Part shown: piece by piece, positions 1-10,750 of the stretch
Position numbering within the stretch: the stretch's first letter is position 1
How the letters are laid out: each line of letters starts with the position of its first letter
Position numbers and translations under genes: made by a program
Source of the DNA: Nannochloris sp. 'desiccata'
Lineage: Eukaryota; Chlorophyta; Trebouxiophyceae; Chlorellales; Chlorellaceae
DNA length: 64,000 nt
Assembly (NCBI GenBank): GCA_019044685.2
Contig: JAGTXX020000002.1
Span: forward strand, 186,001 to 250,000
Direction of reading: 5' to 3'
The notes under the pieces: model-generated
What the model saw: the letters and a program-made list of their open reading frames with translations, nothing else
Databases searched by the model: none
What the model was told of the DNA's origin: nothing

Positions 1-1240
1 GTGAGCCCTCTTGGTGCACAAGCGCTTATCGAGCCGCAGCTGGCTGTGCTCCTCTTCTTCTTCTTCTCCTCCTTTTCTTTTTTGACAACGCCGTATCTAG
101 CTCTACGCTGACTACGTAAATACGTTCGCACAGCATTACTAGCCTTTAATATTATTTGAAACCGCTCTATCTATGACAGCTGAAATATTTGTAAAAATTA
201 AAATAAAATAAGAAGAATACATCACAAACCCACGCAACTTGCTGTGTCAATATTCAGTAAGTTGCTTCTCTCCTGGAGGAGCTCATTCTGTGAGACAAAC
301 GATGATAAATTAAAAAAAAAAAAAAAAACTGGAGAACGCTCTCTTCACAGTTTTCAGTCTTGAGGTACCAAATAGCATAATTCAATATCACAGCAGTTTT
401 AGTTACGAAGTCCATGTAGGGGGAAACACGGCGCTGTGGGATTGCATGTGGCTTTGCATAAAATACAGCATGGAAAATTCCCGATTTGAATATTTTTTCA
501 ACGTATGGATAGTCTGTTAAAGACGATAATTAACAAAAGCAACACGACACCATTGATCATTTTATTTCCCACTTGCTTAAGAAGCCCACTTGCAGCTGAC
601 AGCATCTTTTGAATCCGACATTTGATCATCCCTCCCTTGACGTACGATTCCTGAGGCAGGGTTTTCAGTAGTAGAGGCACGGCAGCGCCTTCTGCGAGAA
701 TCGTTGCCGCTGCCGACATTCCGCTTCCAAAAAAACTTTCTTTTGTTCCTTTTAAACTCAATTTTGATCACATGCAATTTCAACAACAATGCAAATTATA
801 AACACGAAAAAAACAAGGTGAAGTGACCTGACAACGTAAGATGTTTACTTCTAGTTATTCAGGCTGAAAGGGGGTAATTTTTTAGGAAGGATGTATCAGA
901 AGGTACACAGGGGGTAATTTACTATCTAAAAGAAAAAACTCAATTTTAATTTCAACATAACCACAGGTGTAGATCAATCTCTTTATTATTTTCTATATAG
1001 AAATGGTCTGAAGTTGCGCTTGTGACTTCTCACGATCCCTCCAAGTTACCCTGAAGGCATTCTTTAATTTGTATTGCTACGTACGGAATAAAGACGGCGA
1101 AAAAAAAAAATCCCAAGCAAAGGGAGAAAAAGAAGCTGCTTTAAGCGAATTCGCGCATCACGATTTTCGAAAGACTAAGTCAATGGGTGTAGTTTCACCA
1201 TAATGACACTCGATTCGAGTTGAAATCTTGTAGATCTAAA
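1..1240. other. Gene-poor left edge
   Basis: Apart from the weak 87-codon frame at 498-761, I see no gene. The stretch is AT-rich, with an A-run near 312-328 and another near 1100-1110. The first 100 bases are pyrimidine-rich (TTC/TCC repeats) and could belong to a gene that continues outside the window, but no exon can be defined. Confidence 0.5.
498..761 (-). CDS. Hypothetical small protein with a hydrophobic C-terminus (weak)
   Basis: This is an open frame of 87 codons on the minus strand. A second possible start at residue 15 would give about 73 residues. The only recognisable feature is a hydrophobic stretch near residues 71-81, rich in Leu, Ile and Val and followed by a short basic tail, as in a tail-anchored membrane protein. 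I recognise no family. The flanks are AT-rich and show no convincing splice partner. It may be a chance frame, or the last exon of a gene whose other exons I cannot see. Confidence 0.2.
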   Translation of the reverse strand: MSLKGTKESFFGSGMSAAATILAEGAAVPLLLKTLPQESYVKGGMIKCRIQKMLSAASGLLKQVGNKMINGVVLLLLIIVFNRLSIR

Positions 1241-2478
1241 TCAATTCAACCAGTCCCACTGCAGTCCATGGCTCCGCTCAAAATTATTTATCTTTTCTAG
1301 CACCTGCTCAGTACATTCTTGTTCTGTATCTGCAAAAGGACACAGATCCACCCATGCTTCCCCTAATGGGCTGCCAGAAGTCTTACTTAGTTCTCTAAAA
1401 TTTGCTCTGCCTTTCAGTTCTAAAAATTTCATAAGAGACCTCGAGTGATCTTTTGCGGTTGCATATGGCAAAATATACGTATGACTACACGGCAGAGCAT
1501 GCAAAGCAGAAGTCAAATAGGAAGCCGAGAATTCTTCTAAACGCAGCTGCATATCCACGCTTTGTGTAAATTTACGACGCAAGGCAGAGAACACTGAGTC
1601 TCCAAATGGACGACTTAAAAATACAAATCTAATATCAAGAAGACCTTGATTCTCCAACTCAAGCCACAGGAAAGGATCTGGACAGCGATAGGGAGATCTA
1701 ATAACTCCATTAGACCCTGAGGGACATGAATTTTGACCATCCAGAACAACGGAGCGGGTATTTGGGTGAAACCAGTCTTGCTTTAAAAGGCTTGCTTTGA
1801 GCTCACTCGCTGTTGTGAAGGTATAGGGGGCGGTTTCGTTATCCCAATTGTAGACCTCGGGAGTATACCGTTGAGTGGAATTCGTGTAGTCGTCGAGAGC
1901 TTGGTGAGTCATATGGTGGCCTGAGCCTTCAAGGCCAAGTAGAAGAATGTAGAGAGGTCGGGAGAGGTTCCGAGGTTGCCATCCGTCGGTGAGGAGTTCA
2001 TCGGTGCAGCGTTTAAGCCACTGCGTGCCTTGCTTGTGCTGCATGAGTTCAACGTACTGTTGCTCTTTTCTGTGACTGCAAGGGGGAGAATATGGAGGGA
2101 ACAAAGCGAGTGAGCTGAGGAATCCTATATACTAAAAGTTGATCTCTAAGGCTCAAAATTTTACCTCGGAGCTTTGCTTGAGCCATTTAGATAGTTTCCT
2201 GAATGTAAAAACTGCAAAGAAATGAAAGATAACCTCAGATATATCCTTTTTAGGTAATTAAGTTCGATCGAAATTGTTAATTAGAAGTCAACCAAGGCCG
2301 TCTAAACCTATTCAGCCCTCCTTAATTTGTCAACTGCATATTTACGGACATGGAATATAGCTAAGCACCCTATTATCAATGCAATTGGCAACCAAATGTT
2401 CCACTTGTTGCCCTGCATCTTCTCAGACAGGCTCTTGTTGTTGGCTGGCTGCCGGTCTGCCCAGGAAACGAGACTCAT
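1241..2478 (-). CDS. Sulfotransferase-like type II membrane protein, 3 exons
   Basis: Proposed exons on the minus strand are 2478-2350, 2211-2165 and 2075-1241 (336 aa). Exon 1 encodes a cytosolic N-terminus and one membrane segment (about residues 28-44, WLPIALIIGCLAIFH), the layout of a Golgi type II enzyme. The lumenal part carries a nucleotide-binding loop of the form LGLEGSGHH, which resembles the 5'-phosphosulfate loop of PAPS-dependent sulfotransferases. A later segment, FVFLSRPFGDSVFSALRRKF, resembles the 3'-phosphate-binding region with its Arg and Ser. The family would transfer sulfate from PAPS to a glycan or protein; the acceptor is unknown. The donors are GTCCGT (exon 1) and GTAAAA (exon 2), and both joins keep the frame. 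The last exon is certain. Exons 1 and 2 are inferred from splice signals and phase. The gene is separated from its neighbours by about 500 bp or more on each side. Confidence 0.65.
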
Positions 2479-2990
2479 TTTATAAAGCTCTGCGGGCTTG
2501 AAAGACTTAAATACATCAGATTCTCAAATAGGTACTCAAATTGTATTGTTGTTTAGGATTTGAAATGAGTCTCCATGTCCTAGAGCGGGATATCCTAGAT
2601 CGGGGGAAGTTCGAAGAAAGAACACGGCGTTGACTAAATAATAGTCACGTGGCACCATATATGCGCAATGCAAATTGCGACCCCATGCAGCGCATTATGT
2701 GCAGTGTACGAGCTGAATGCATATAGAATGAACGCTGAATCCTTAGGGCGCAAAAGGACGAAGAAAAAAGGAAAGCCAACAAAGTGTGGCGGTTCCGCTC
2801 TGTAAGCTTCTCTTGGCTGTTTCTATATTTGGGTTTCGTTTAAACTATCTAATCCTACGCAATTATACATCATGCGCCGTCTATAATTTAAACTATCACT
2901 GTGCAAAATATAATGCAAATGGAGTTCTTCTCTTCTTTACAAAGCTCGAGGAACTTTAAATGCCGTTTGCCGAGGCTATTCTCCATGCTC
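2479..2990. other. Intergenic, no gene seen
   Basis: This stretch holds the presumed promoter of the minus-strand sulfotransferase-like gene and the 3' flank of the next minus-strand gene. I find no open frame, RNA gene or repeat that I can support. Confidence 0.5.
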
Positions 2991-4241
2991 TCAAGGCAGC
3001 TTCAAAGTACCTTTTAATGCATTGTATTGCGCTTCAGGCATACTCTGCGCGCTATTTCCATACCCCAGACCTCCAAGATAACCTCCTAAGCCCTTCTTTT
3101 CTGCACTTAATCGACGAGCAGTTGGCAGACCATGTGGCCAATTCTCAGCAAGAGCTTGTAAAGCTTTAATTTTCAGCTCCCTCGAAGCTCTCCTTGTAGC
3201 GTGAAACTCCAAACGAGCTTTAACTCGTCCAGGCACTGGGTCTAGGGTTGCGATTCTCTTCTCCTCTGCTGCTGTATGCGCTGCAAAGCGGCTAGAGGTG
3301 GCACGGAAAGGTGATTGCTGCTGCACAATATCCCATGTCGTGGTGGGGGAAGAGCCACCTGGGGCAGTCGCTGGAGCAGTTATTGGCCTAGTTGATGCAT
3401 TGATAGACCTTGAAGTGAGAGCAGTAAGGTATGGAGATGGCGTATTGGCTGGTTTTCGCTGTTTAGGTTGGGTCTCTACTGGCCATTTGAGAGCTTCAAT
3501 AACTCGACTAGCATCATTGACTCTATTGCCGTAGGCTGTATGGGCACACCGAGCGGCACTTTTTTTCTGCAAATATAGATAAATTATCAATCAAATCTCA
3601 TCAATTACTTTGTCAGCCGTACATGTAAATCAAAATCGTAGATTTAATAGGAAAAACGTAGTTTTCTTGTTGCTGACAATCTTACCAGAGATGCTTGATA
3701 ACCAAATCGTTGTTCTCTCTCGTGCAGGGCAGCAACAAAAGAACTATTTGGCATTGGAAATTTTGATGCATGAGGCATTCTGGGCGATTCAGTGCTAATT
3801 TGCATGTTTTGAGATTGACGAGGCGTCCATAAAGCTTTGATGTTGTCGTCTTTGTTTCTGTTTTTAATAGTTGTTCGAATGGAGACGGGGGTGGTCCGGC
3901 GATGCGGTTGGTGTACGATCTTCAAACATAAACGATCTGGAAGTCCATACGACAACGTTCCTAAAACACATTAGGTGCAAATATACGCAGTTAGCTGACT
4001 ATACAGTACGGTTAAATACAAATAAATATCAAAGACACTTGCCTGTTTGGGAAGATATAAGACAAGCGGTGGGCAGATTAAACCGGTCCTGTTGAAGAGA
4101 GTCAGGGGAGAATTAAAGTGAGCAAAAGGGTCGTTACCCGAAACGTGGTTCTTGGTAGATACTTACATTTAATGCGTCTCTAGGCAGAGAACTTTTATTC
4201 GCCTTGGTTTTACCTCTTTCGACTCCTCCAAACGCCACCAT
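2991..4241 (-). CDS. Unrecognised spliced protein, 323 aa, 4 exons
   Basis: The exons are 4241-4167, 4088-4043, 3960-3686 and 3566-2991. All joins keep the frame, and the spliced product is 323 aa starting MVAFGGVERGK. Intron 2 uses a GC donor (4042-4041, context GCAAGT); no GT in reach keeps the frame. The protein is basic, low in hydrophobic residues and has no membrane segment or signal peptide. The last 100 residues contain a charged segment (PVPGRVKARLEF, then a Lys/Arg/Ala-rich helix), and the C-terminus is Gly-rich (KGLGGYLGGLGYG). A loose likeness to PG-rich flagellar or microtubule-associated proteins is possible, but I cannot name a family. It lies head-to-head with the mitochondrial ATPase gene, about 1 kb away. 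Confidence 0.7.
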
Positions 4242-5278
4242 TTTCCCTCCCTTTCCTGGTTGCCTATAGCCAATTTTCTCGGGTTCTTTTCACAACGGCG
4301 GCTTCCCTAGCTATCGAAATATGTCCCCTAATGTCTGAGCATGGGTTAAGAGAGAGAAATGGCCAATTTCTCTAAGTTCGGAGCTCCGTTCTTTACTTTG
4401 GTGTGCTGGGATTTCCACTGGAAAATTTCAAGATTTCATAAAAATATAGTTCTAGGAAACAAAATCGCTCCCTGAACAAATCGCAGGAAACATTTTTCGC
4501 CTGAACTTCGCCAAAGTTGCTGAAATAATTCAGACTTTTGTTTCCCAAGACGGAGAGGCGGGAGAGGCATGCGCAGTGATTCGCATTCCACCACCGCTTC
4601 TGCCCAGCTGTACAGCTTCTCCTGCCCAGTGCGGGCTTCTCCGCCACCCCGCCCAGGCTGCGCAACGGACCCTCTTTTCGGAGAAACCAAGATGAAAATA
4701 TGTCTTACACCTCTAGACTCGTCATCTCTTTATATGCCTTTACACTCCAGCCCGGACCTGCCCCGGCCACTGGAACCGAGGGCTGCAGCTTCCGTCGGTT
4801 CCAAACCCACCAATGAAATAGCATAATATCGTTCAGCGGACGTTTCTCGAGGCCCGCTGTGGGGCGGAGAAGCCCTCTGTGCCAACCAAACAGCCATGAT
4901 GTGCTTGGCGCGCGGCGATTGGAGGAATTTTTCATTTGCCAAGCAAATCTTGAACTGCCACTAGTTGCGCGGCACAGAATTTCTATGTGAAATACCTTCG
5001 ACCACAGAATAACATCACACGGTTTTAAAGTGCACGTAAATCATCAAAATCCACAAGAATTTTAAGATTTTTTTCTCGATCAATAACAATTTTGCGCTGC
5101 ACCTCTAGAAACCAGCAAATAACTTCGCCACTACCTATGTTTGAATTTTGTATGTGAAGCTTTGCAGCCAGTAGGCTGAACAGTGCACTGCCACTGTTGC
5201 TAATAAATTGAATCTACATTTTTAATTTTTGATTAACGTTACCTTGCTTCCTCATCTTGATTCAGTTTTCTGAGTATC
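4242..5278. other. Divergent intergenic region with a GC-richer patch
   Basis: This region lies between two head-to-head genes. From about 4550 to 4930 it is clearly richer in G+C than its surroundings and has short overlapping open frames on both strands, none of which looks like a protein. The motif GGAAAC/GTTTCC recurs (about 4455, 4486, 4540), as it does in the region upstream of the FkbM-type gene. No gene can be supported. Confidence 0.45.
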
Positions 5279-7371
5279 ATGCATTGCGGAATGCCTCTCC
5301 CCTTCAAGGCAATATCTCCTCGAGCGGCAACGGCAGTGGTGGCAACGCCAAGCTTTGGATGTTGTCGTCTGCAACGCTCTTATTCAACACAAACTTATGG
5401 CCGGCGCTCCCAGTCTAGTTATCCCAAGCTGCCCTCCATCTTTCCAAGGAACCTTCAGCGGATTAATATTCCTACCGTGTCACACATTCCACATGCCACA
5501 AAAGATGACGATGCTATTGCTGATGCTCAACTTGCATCGGCGGCAGAAGCATTTATGCCTGACGTGTGGCCCGATTTTTCAAAGATGAAAGTAGATCCAG
5601 ATATTGAGGAAAATTTCTTCAACCGTAAAAAAGCGTATAAAATGATCACGGGCCACTTGAAGCAAAAACCCAAAGTATCTCTTCTGCTTCTTGGCCCTAA
5701 GAACAGCGGAAAGTCGGTAAGTCATGCCTCAACTGAAAGTTGAGCATCAGCACATTCATCGTTTTGACACATTGTACATCACTCATCCATTGCGACCTAA
5801 TATTTTTAAACCTAATCTCTCTGCAGGAATTAATTAAAATACTCAAAGAGCAAGAAGGCCCAGGCATGTTGCACATGGACCTCGGTATGCATGATACCTC
5901 CAGCCCAGCACTGATGGCACAGCAACTACACAAGCAGGCACGCAAGCTTCCTGAGGTGGTAGGTATGCAGTTTCTTAGCGCACTTGCTTCTCAGCTAGGG
6001 CCGGTTTCCAAGCTTTATGCCCTGTTCAACTCAGAGTCCGACAATACTGCTATCCTTGAAGCAGCTGTCCCAGGGGAAAAACTAGTGAATGCATTTATGG
6101 CAGACGTTTTCCCCCCGTACACCGCAACCAACTTGACAGCTATCATTGATGCATACAATACGATCTTGAATAACCTTCCACCTGGGCAGACGAAGCCAGT
6201 TATTGTTATAGGTGCGCTGCTTAAAAATAAAAACACGTCCCCGCTCTCCCTTGTTGATTTAAACTCATTCTTCCTTTTTCTTTCGCTCCATTTTACTCTG
6301 CAGATGAAGCTAATGCCTTGCAATTGTGGGAAAGTAAAGATTCGGTTGCTTTAAAGCAGTTTCTGGAGTTTTTAAAGCGCAGTTGCAAGCAGTACCACAC
6401 TGCACATGTGATTCTTGCCTCGTCGGAGTTTTTTATGATCTCGTGGCTACAAAAACGCAAGTTCTATCCATTTTCTTTATCATGAATACCAATGAAGGAT
6501 AGTTTTGTCGCATAACTAACAAATATTTGTTTTACTAATGGTTGCAGAGGGCTATGATGCAAACTCGCGTGATGACCAAGTCTTGGGTGATCTGACGAGC
6601 GCCGAGGCGTTTGTGTATCTTTGTGGAGGTAAAGTGCTCAACAGGTGGGGGACCGAGGAAGATTGGCCAGGCTTGATAGCTCAATCTGCAGAGACCTTAG
6701 GTCTAGGCGTGACACCTGAAGACTGGAAGAAAGTGTGGTCAGTGTGTGGTGGCAACATTCATCTTCTCAAAGTTTGTGTTGGCTACGCCAAGCAGTGCAA
6801 TAGCTGGGAGAAAGGTAAGAACTTGCTTCTGTGTTTTTTAAATTCTTTTTTGTTGCCAAATAATTAATCTCAACATGTGTTTGCTTGTTATTGATGGCTT
6901 ACAGGCGTGGCTAAAACGTTGTCAAAGCCTCAAATGGAGGTCGCTGAAGGTTTGAAACGTCCAGAATTAATTCCTCCTCCAGTTGGCAGCGATTGCCCTC
7001 GTATCTGGGAAGCAAACCACTACAAAGCAGTGCTTCGCCTCATTGCTGCCAACCCCTACCATGCTGTTCGTCAAGAAGACGCAGAGGCTGCGCTGAAGGA
7101 CGTAGGCATTCCTGAAAACGTTACAGCTGCTCAAGTGCTGCTGTCCATGGTGGAGTACAATGTTTTATCTCTACGTCCCTACTCCGAGATGGCCGAAGAT
7201 ATACCCAGGGAGGCGTTCTTCGAGGAGGAGTGGGGATTAGAAGAGGGGGGCAATGTGGTGACAATGCCCTCGCCGGCGCACCTGGCCGCTGCTCTTCTCC
7301 TAGAGACAAAGTTCCAGAAACAAGATGAGGCGAAACATTATCGTGCATCTGGTGAGCCGGCCAATAGTTAA
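5279..7371 (+). CDS. Mitochondrial P-loop ATPase (archaeal/STAND-type), 5 exons
   Basis: The exons are 5279-5716, 5827-6211, 6304-6456, 6548-6814 and 6905-7371 (569 aa). The N-terminus is Arg/Ser/Ala-rich with an RSYSTQ segment near residue 35, typical of mitochondrial targeting. A Walker A motif, LGPKNSGKS, ends exon 1 (about residues 138-146). A Walker B motif, PVIVIDEANALQLW, is rebuilt across intron 2. A sensor-like segment, HVILASSEFFMISWLQK, ends exon 3. This arrangement fits the ATPase_2/archaeal ATPase group of AAA-related proteins; the substrate is unknown. Intron 3 has a GC donor (6457-6458, GCAAGT), the only choice I found that keeps the frame. A possible AATAAA polyadenylation signal lies at 7478-7483. 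The domain class is fairly sure, the biological role is not. Confidence 0.8.
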
Positions 7372-7854
7372 GCAAGCATCTGAAGCGGCGCTGTAAGATT
7401 CATCTGCCAACATAGATAGGATAGGATAGTTTTGAGAAGGCTTGAAAGCTCAGCTTTTTACCGCTTTTTATGCATTTAATAAAATGATTCCAGTTGTATT
7501 TCGTTTTTAAATTCTGCATGTGTACATATATATAGTGTAAAATATCACTTGTATTAGTCAAATTATGGTTACAAGCAGTGTGATAATTGAAAAGAAAAAA
7601 ACTGCACCACTGCTACCGCCACCTCTGCTGCCAAAGATTACGGCCATAAGTTGGTCTGAGAGCATCGCCCGTTTGCCAAGGGTCTGTTGTGCTTTCCAGA
7701 AGTTTTAAAGGAATGCTTCCTCCCGTTTCCTAGTGCGTTTCTAAGTGTTTCCAAATAGCCACGCTGTGACGCTGTGATCGTTGGCAGCTGCCCCTGCTGC
7801 CAGCCGGCAAATTCTCGCGCAGTCAGGGTCTATGGCAGGCCCGATGGAGGCACT

Positions 7855-7893
7855 GCAGACCCATTAGATACGAATGGGTCCGTGAGGGTCTGC
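7855..7893 (+). repeat. Two mutually exclusive inverted repeats
   Basis: GCAGACCC at 7855-7862 is the exact reverse complement of GGGTCTGC at 7886-7893. GACCCATT at 7858-7865 is the exact reverse complement of AATGGGTC at 7873-7880, with a 7-base loop. The left arms overlap, so an RNA could form the short hairpin or the longer one but not both fully. Confidence 0.6.
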
Positions 7894-8042
7894 GGGGAGG
7901 AGCAGCCCGCGCTTTGTCTTTATGATTTACGATCACGATCCAGCAGCTTGTGATTCTTGGGAACAGCAAGGTCGCCTGGTGCCGTTTCCCCGCGCGAGAT
8001 AGCGTTTCCCCTTTTTTTTGTGGCGAAAAAAATAATTGTGGC

Positions 8043-8060
8043 AGGAAACTCGAGTTTCCT
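8043..8060. repeat. 18-base perfect palindrome
   Basis: AGGAAACTCGAGTTTCCT equals its own reverse complement. It sits about 140 bases upstream of the FkbM-type start codon, among several GTTTCC copies, and could be a site for a dimeric DNA-binding protein. Confidence 0.6.
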
Positions 8061-8197
8061 AGCGTTTCCTGAGAAAGCCAAAACTGTTTCTCCTGCCAAA
8101 TTTCAAATAAAGTTTAGCTTCAGTTGGAACAAGCAGCTAAGCTTAGAATAGGACCTGCAGATGAAGATGGTCTAATGTTATCGACATAGCTAACAGG

Positions 8198-9846
8198 ATG
8201 GCAGGTATAATGAATGGCCACTCAGAGGGCCTTGGCTCGCAGAGAGGCAGCTTTGAAGCCATCCCTACAGAAATTCCAATTGAACTTGCTGGTTCACCAA
8301 TGAAGCAGCAAAAACGTGCACGAGCTAGCAAAGCTCCATTCGTATCTCTGGTCCTCATCGCCAGTGCCTTGGGACTTATATATCTCCAGCAATCTGCTTT
8401 TCTCAATGCCGTGAGACTTTCAGGAGCATCTTTGCTGGCACAGGCTGATCCAATATTGAGAAGTAAACTTCAAGCTATCGCTGAAGCTGGACAATATATC
8501 AAATGCAGTGCAACTGGGCTGCAGTCGAAGTCTATGGATGATTTCGCCCCTTCTAAGAAAGTTTTAGGTAAATTAGATCACCTCCCATCAACGCCGGGCA
8601 AGATTAAAGGAAATAAATTTGTAGAGCTCCTCATTCAGGATGCCCCTTGCTGGTAAGTAGTTCTGACAACCTTTATCATTATCAGATATGCCTTGACGCT
8701 CGCAGATATCTAGTGAGGAAGGCTCATATTGCTTTTTATTCAAAAAAATAAAAATAATTCAACTTTGTCGGCAGCGTCGCTCACTCTTTTTTAAAAACAT
8801 TTTTTCTGTGACGATTACAGGGGAGTAAGTAGTTGTTGCCAAACCAACACCTACATCCGTCCCAACAAGAAAGAAGACATCAAAGCTTTCAATTCTCTTT
8901 ATGAAGACCACGATCTTTCTCTCTTGTATGCTATTTTTCAAGAACACACTCCCCAGTATATCCTCGAAGCAGGAGCAGGTGCTGGATTCACATCACAACT
9001 GTTTAAACTACTATGGCCTCGTGCAGTGGTGGTTAGTCTCGAATCTGATGCAGCGAATTTCGAAGCCATGGTCATGAATACTAGAGAGTACGCAATGATT
9101 TAATACCAATTTTAATTCTTCATCTATTATCTAATATTTTCTTTTGTGTGTGTGTGTGGTGGTGGTGGTGTGGGTGGGGGGTGGGGGGGGGGGGGGGGGG
9201 GGGGGGGATGATCCTCAACCACCACACCACCCATTTTCAAAACACATTGTTATTTTAGTCTATAGATCACTAAATCAATTTTATTGTGTACAGGACTGAC
9301 GGGGTGCATGCAGTGCACGGTGGTTTATGGCCGTATCAAGCCACATTACGGCAACGCAGCAAGAAAGGCTCCTTTCTGCTACAAGAATCTGCTGCCGGCC
9401 GCAGTTTTGGCAAACATGATGGCATCTTAGGTCTCTCGGTCAACAACTTACTAGGAATGTTTGACATTCCCGCATTTGACTTTGTATATCTAGATATGGA
9501 AGGATCCGAAGCAGTGGTATTTAGTGGTGCAGCAGATTTGAGATGGTTGTCTAGTGCCAAGGTAATTGCAATGAAGATGCATGACGCTCTTGGGAAATAC
9601 TTTGGGATTGAAAAGGAATTAGTGCAGCACGTGTCTGGTGCCTTTGCTGGGAGGAATTTTCACGTGGTTGCTGATGATGTGCATGTGATATTAATATCGG
9701 GGGAGATGATGAAGAAGATTCCTGGCTTGGTGGTAGCACAGCAGCAAGGGGAGATGGATGAGAATGGCATCGGCGGCGAGGAGGCAGATGAAGAATCCTT
9801 TGCGGAAAAGAAAGGAAATGAGACTGACGAAGAAGTGGAGAAATAA
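8198..9846 (+). CDS. FkbM-type SAM methyltransferase, membrane anchored, 3 exons
   Basis: The exons are 8198-8652, 8821-9087 and 9294-9846 (424 aa). Residues about 47-64 form one membrane segment after a short N-terminus, so the catalytic part is probably lumenal (type II, Golgi or ER). Exon 2 carries the SAM-binding motif ILEAGAGAGFTSQL (about residues 199-212). Exon 3 carries VYLDMEGSEAVVF, the D-x-EG motif usual in FkbM-type methyltransferases (Asp about 308). The C-terminus is a long Glu/Asp-rich tail. FkbM-type enzymes methylate hydroxyl groups of sugars and other small molecules; the substrate here is unknown. Intron 2 contains a 25-base G run. The gene is followed on the same strand by a glycosyltransferase gene, which fits a role in glycan modification. 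Confidence 0.82.
9145..9233 (+). repeat. GT/GGT/poly-G low-complexity tract in intron 2
   Basis: A GT repeat grades into GGT repeats and then a run of 25 G (9183-9207), followed by a C/A-rich segment (9216-9233). CCACACCACC in that segment can pair with GGTGGTGTGG upstream. The tract is wholly intronic. Its exact length is prone to sequencing error. Confidence 0.85.
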
Positions 9847-10750
9847 ACCAGTACTTGATTTTTAACTTATTACCGGTCGTATACTTACAATTAAATTACT
9901 TTTACCTTTCAATTTAATATTAGTTTTCTTTATTTACTCAGCGGCAGGGAACGGTGACGAGTCTGAAGAAGAGCTCTGTTTGAACAGCTTGATAAAACAC
10001 GAAGCTTCATATAAATGGTTGTTAAGAAACCAGATGATTGAGAATACAGATCTGGATTTAAAAAGAAAAAGTATATTACCTAGGGCATCAAGCTTGGTGC
10101 AGCCTCCATACTATTAGTTCGCAAAGCGCCGGCAAAACAGAAGTCAAGAAGGCAGGGGTATTTCAACTTGAACCGTGTCTCTGTTTCTCAAGCTCATTGT
10201 TCAATAATATGCATTTTACATATTTGTACTGTACTCTTCTGATGGCCATTGGGCCTGCATAGATGATAGTAAAAAGGTAGAAGTATTTAGAAGGCAAACA
10301 GACAGAAGGTAGGTAATTTGGGCAAAACGTATAGCATACAGGAGCGCATTGAAGAATACAATGGGTTACACAGATATATGACAGTGTTAACATCATTGCC
10401 TCAGGACATATGCAGCGGAAAAAAAGGTTTTTTTGGTTGATTCAAAACCAAAATCTTGCAATCGCGCAAACATGGCTTTTTGACTGCTCGCCTGCCTCGT
10501 TATCCTCCTTAGCATCACTGCAGTATTGCCACATCTGTACTCACGACCCTTCAAAGTTTTGGTGTCTTGTTTTATTACTTGACGCAGGAATATGCGATTA
10601 AGAGATCGCTTATCAAATTTTTTGGGTTTTTCCCGACAATGTCTTCCATTTATCCAAGGTGGTGACTATAGAGGCGATCTTAATGGTGTAGTAAGTATAG
10701 AATTGTTGCTGAGATTTAGCAAGATCCTCTAAATTCTCTTCCCTCTTCAA
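9847..10750. other. Intergenic, no gene seen
   Basis: This is the AT-rich 3' flank of the FkbM-type gene and the upstream region of the next plus-strand gene. The short open frames here look random. Confidence 0.5.

Larger units (their letters stand above)
7372..8197. other. Intergenic region with inverted repeats and GTTTCC motifs
   Basis: After the 3' flank of the ATPase gene, from about 7640 the region is GC-richer and structured. There are two overlapping inverted repeats at 7855-7893, an 18-base perfect palindrome at 8043-8060 and at least six copies of GTTTCC between 7728 and 8068. No protein frame is convincing. It probably contains the promoter or 5' UTR of the FkbM-type gene. Confidence 0.5.

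Noticed and set aside
2308..2478. A stand-alone 56-codon membrane protein gene
   Set aside because: The in-frame GTCCGT donor at 2349 joins exactly in phase to exons of the sulfotransferase-like gene, giving it the expected N-terminal anchor. I therefore treat it as exon 1 and list the read-through only as a finding.
4393..4942. Overlapping short open frames in the GC-richer patch
   Set aside because: Frames on both strands are equally open because of base composition. None has protein-like motifs or splice partners.
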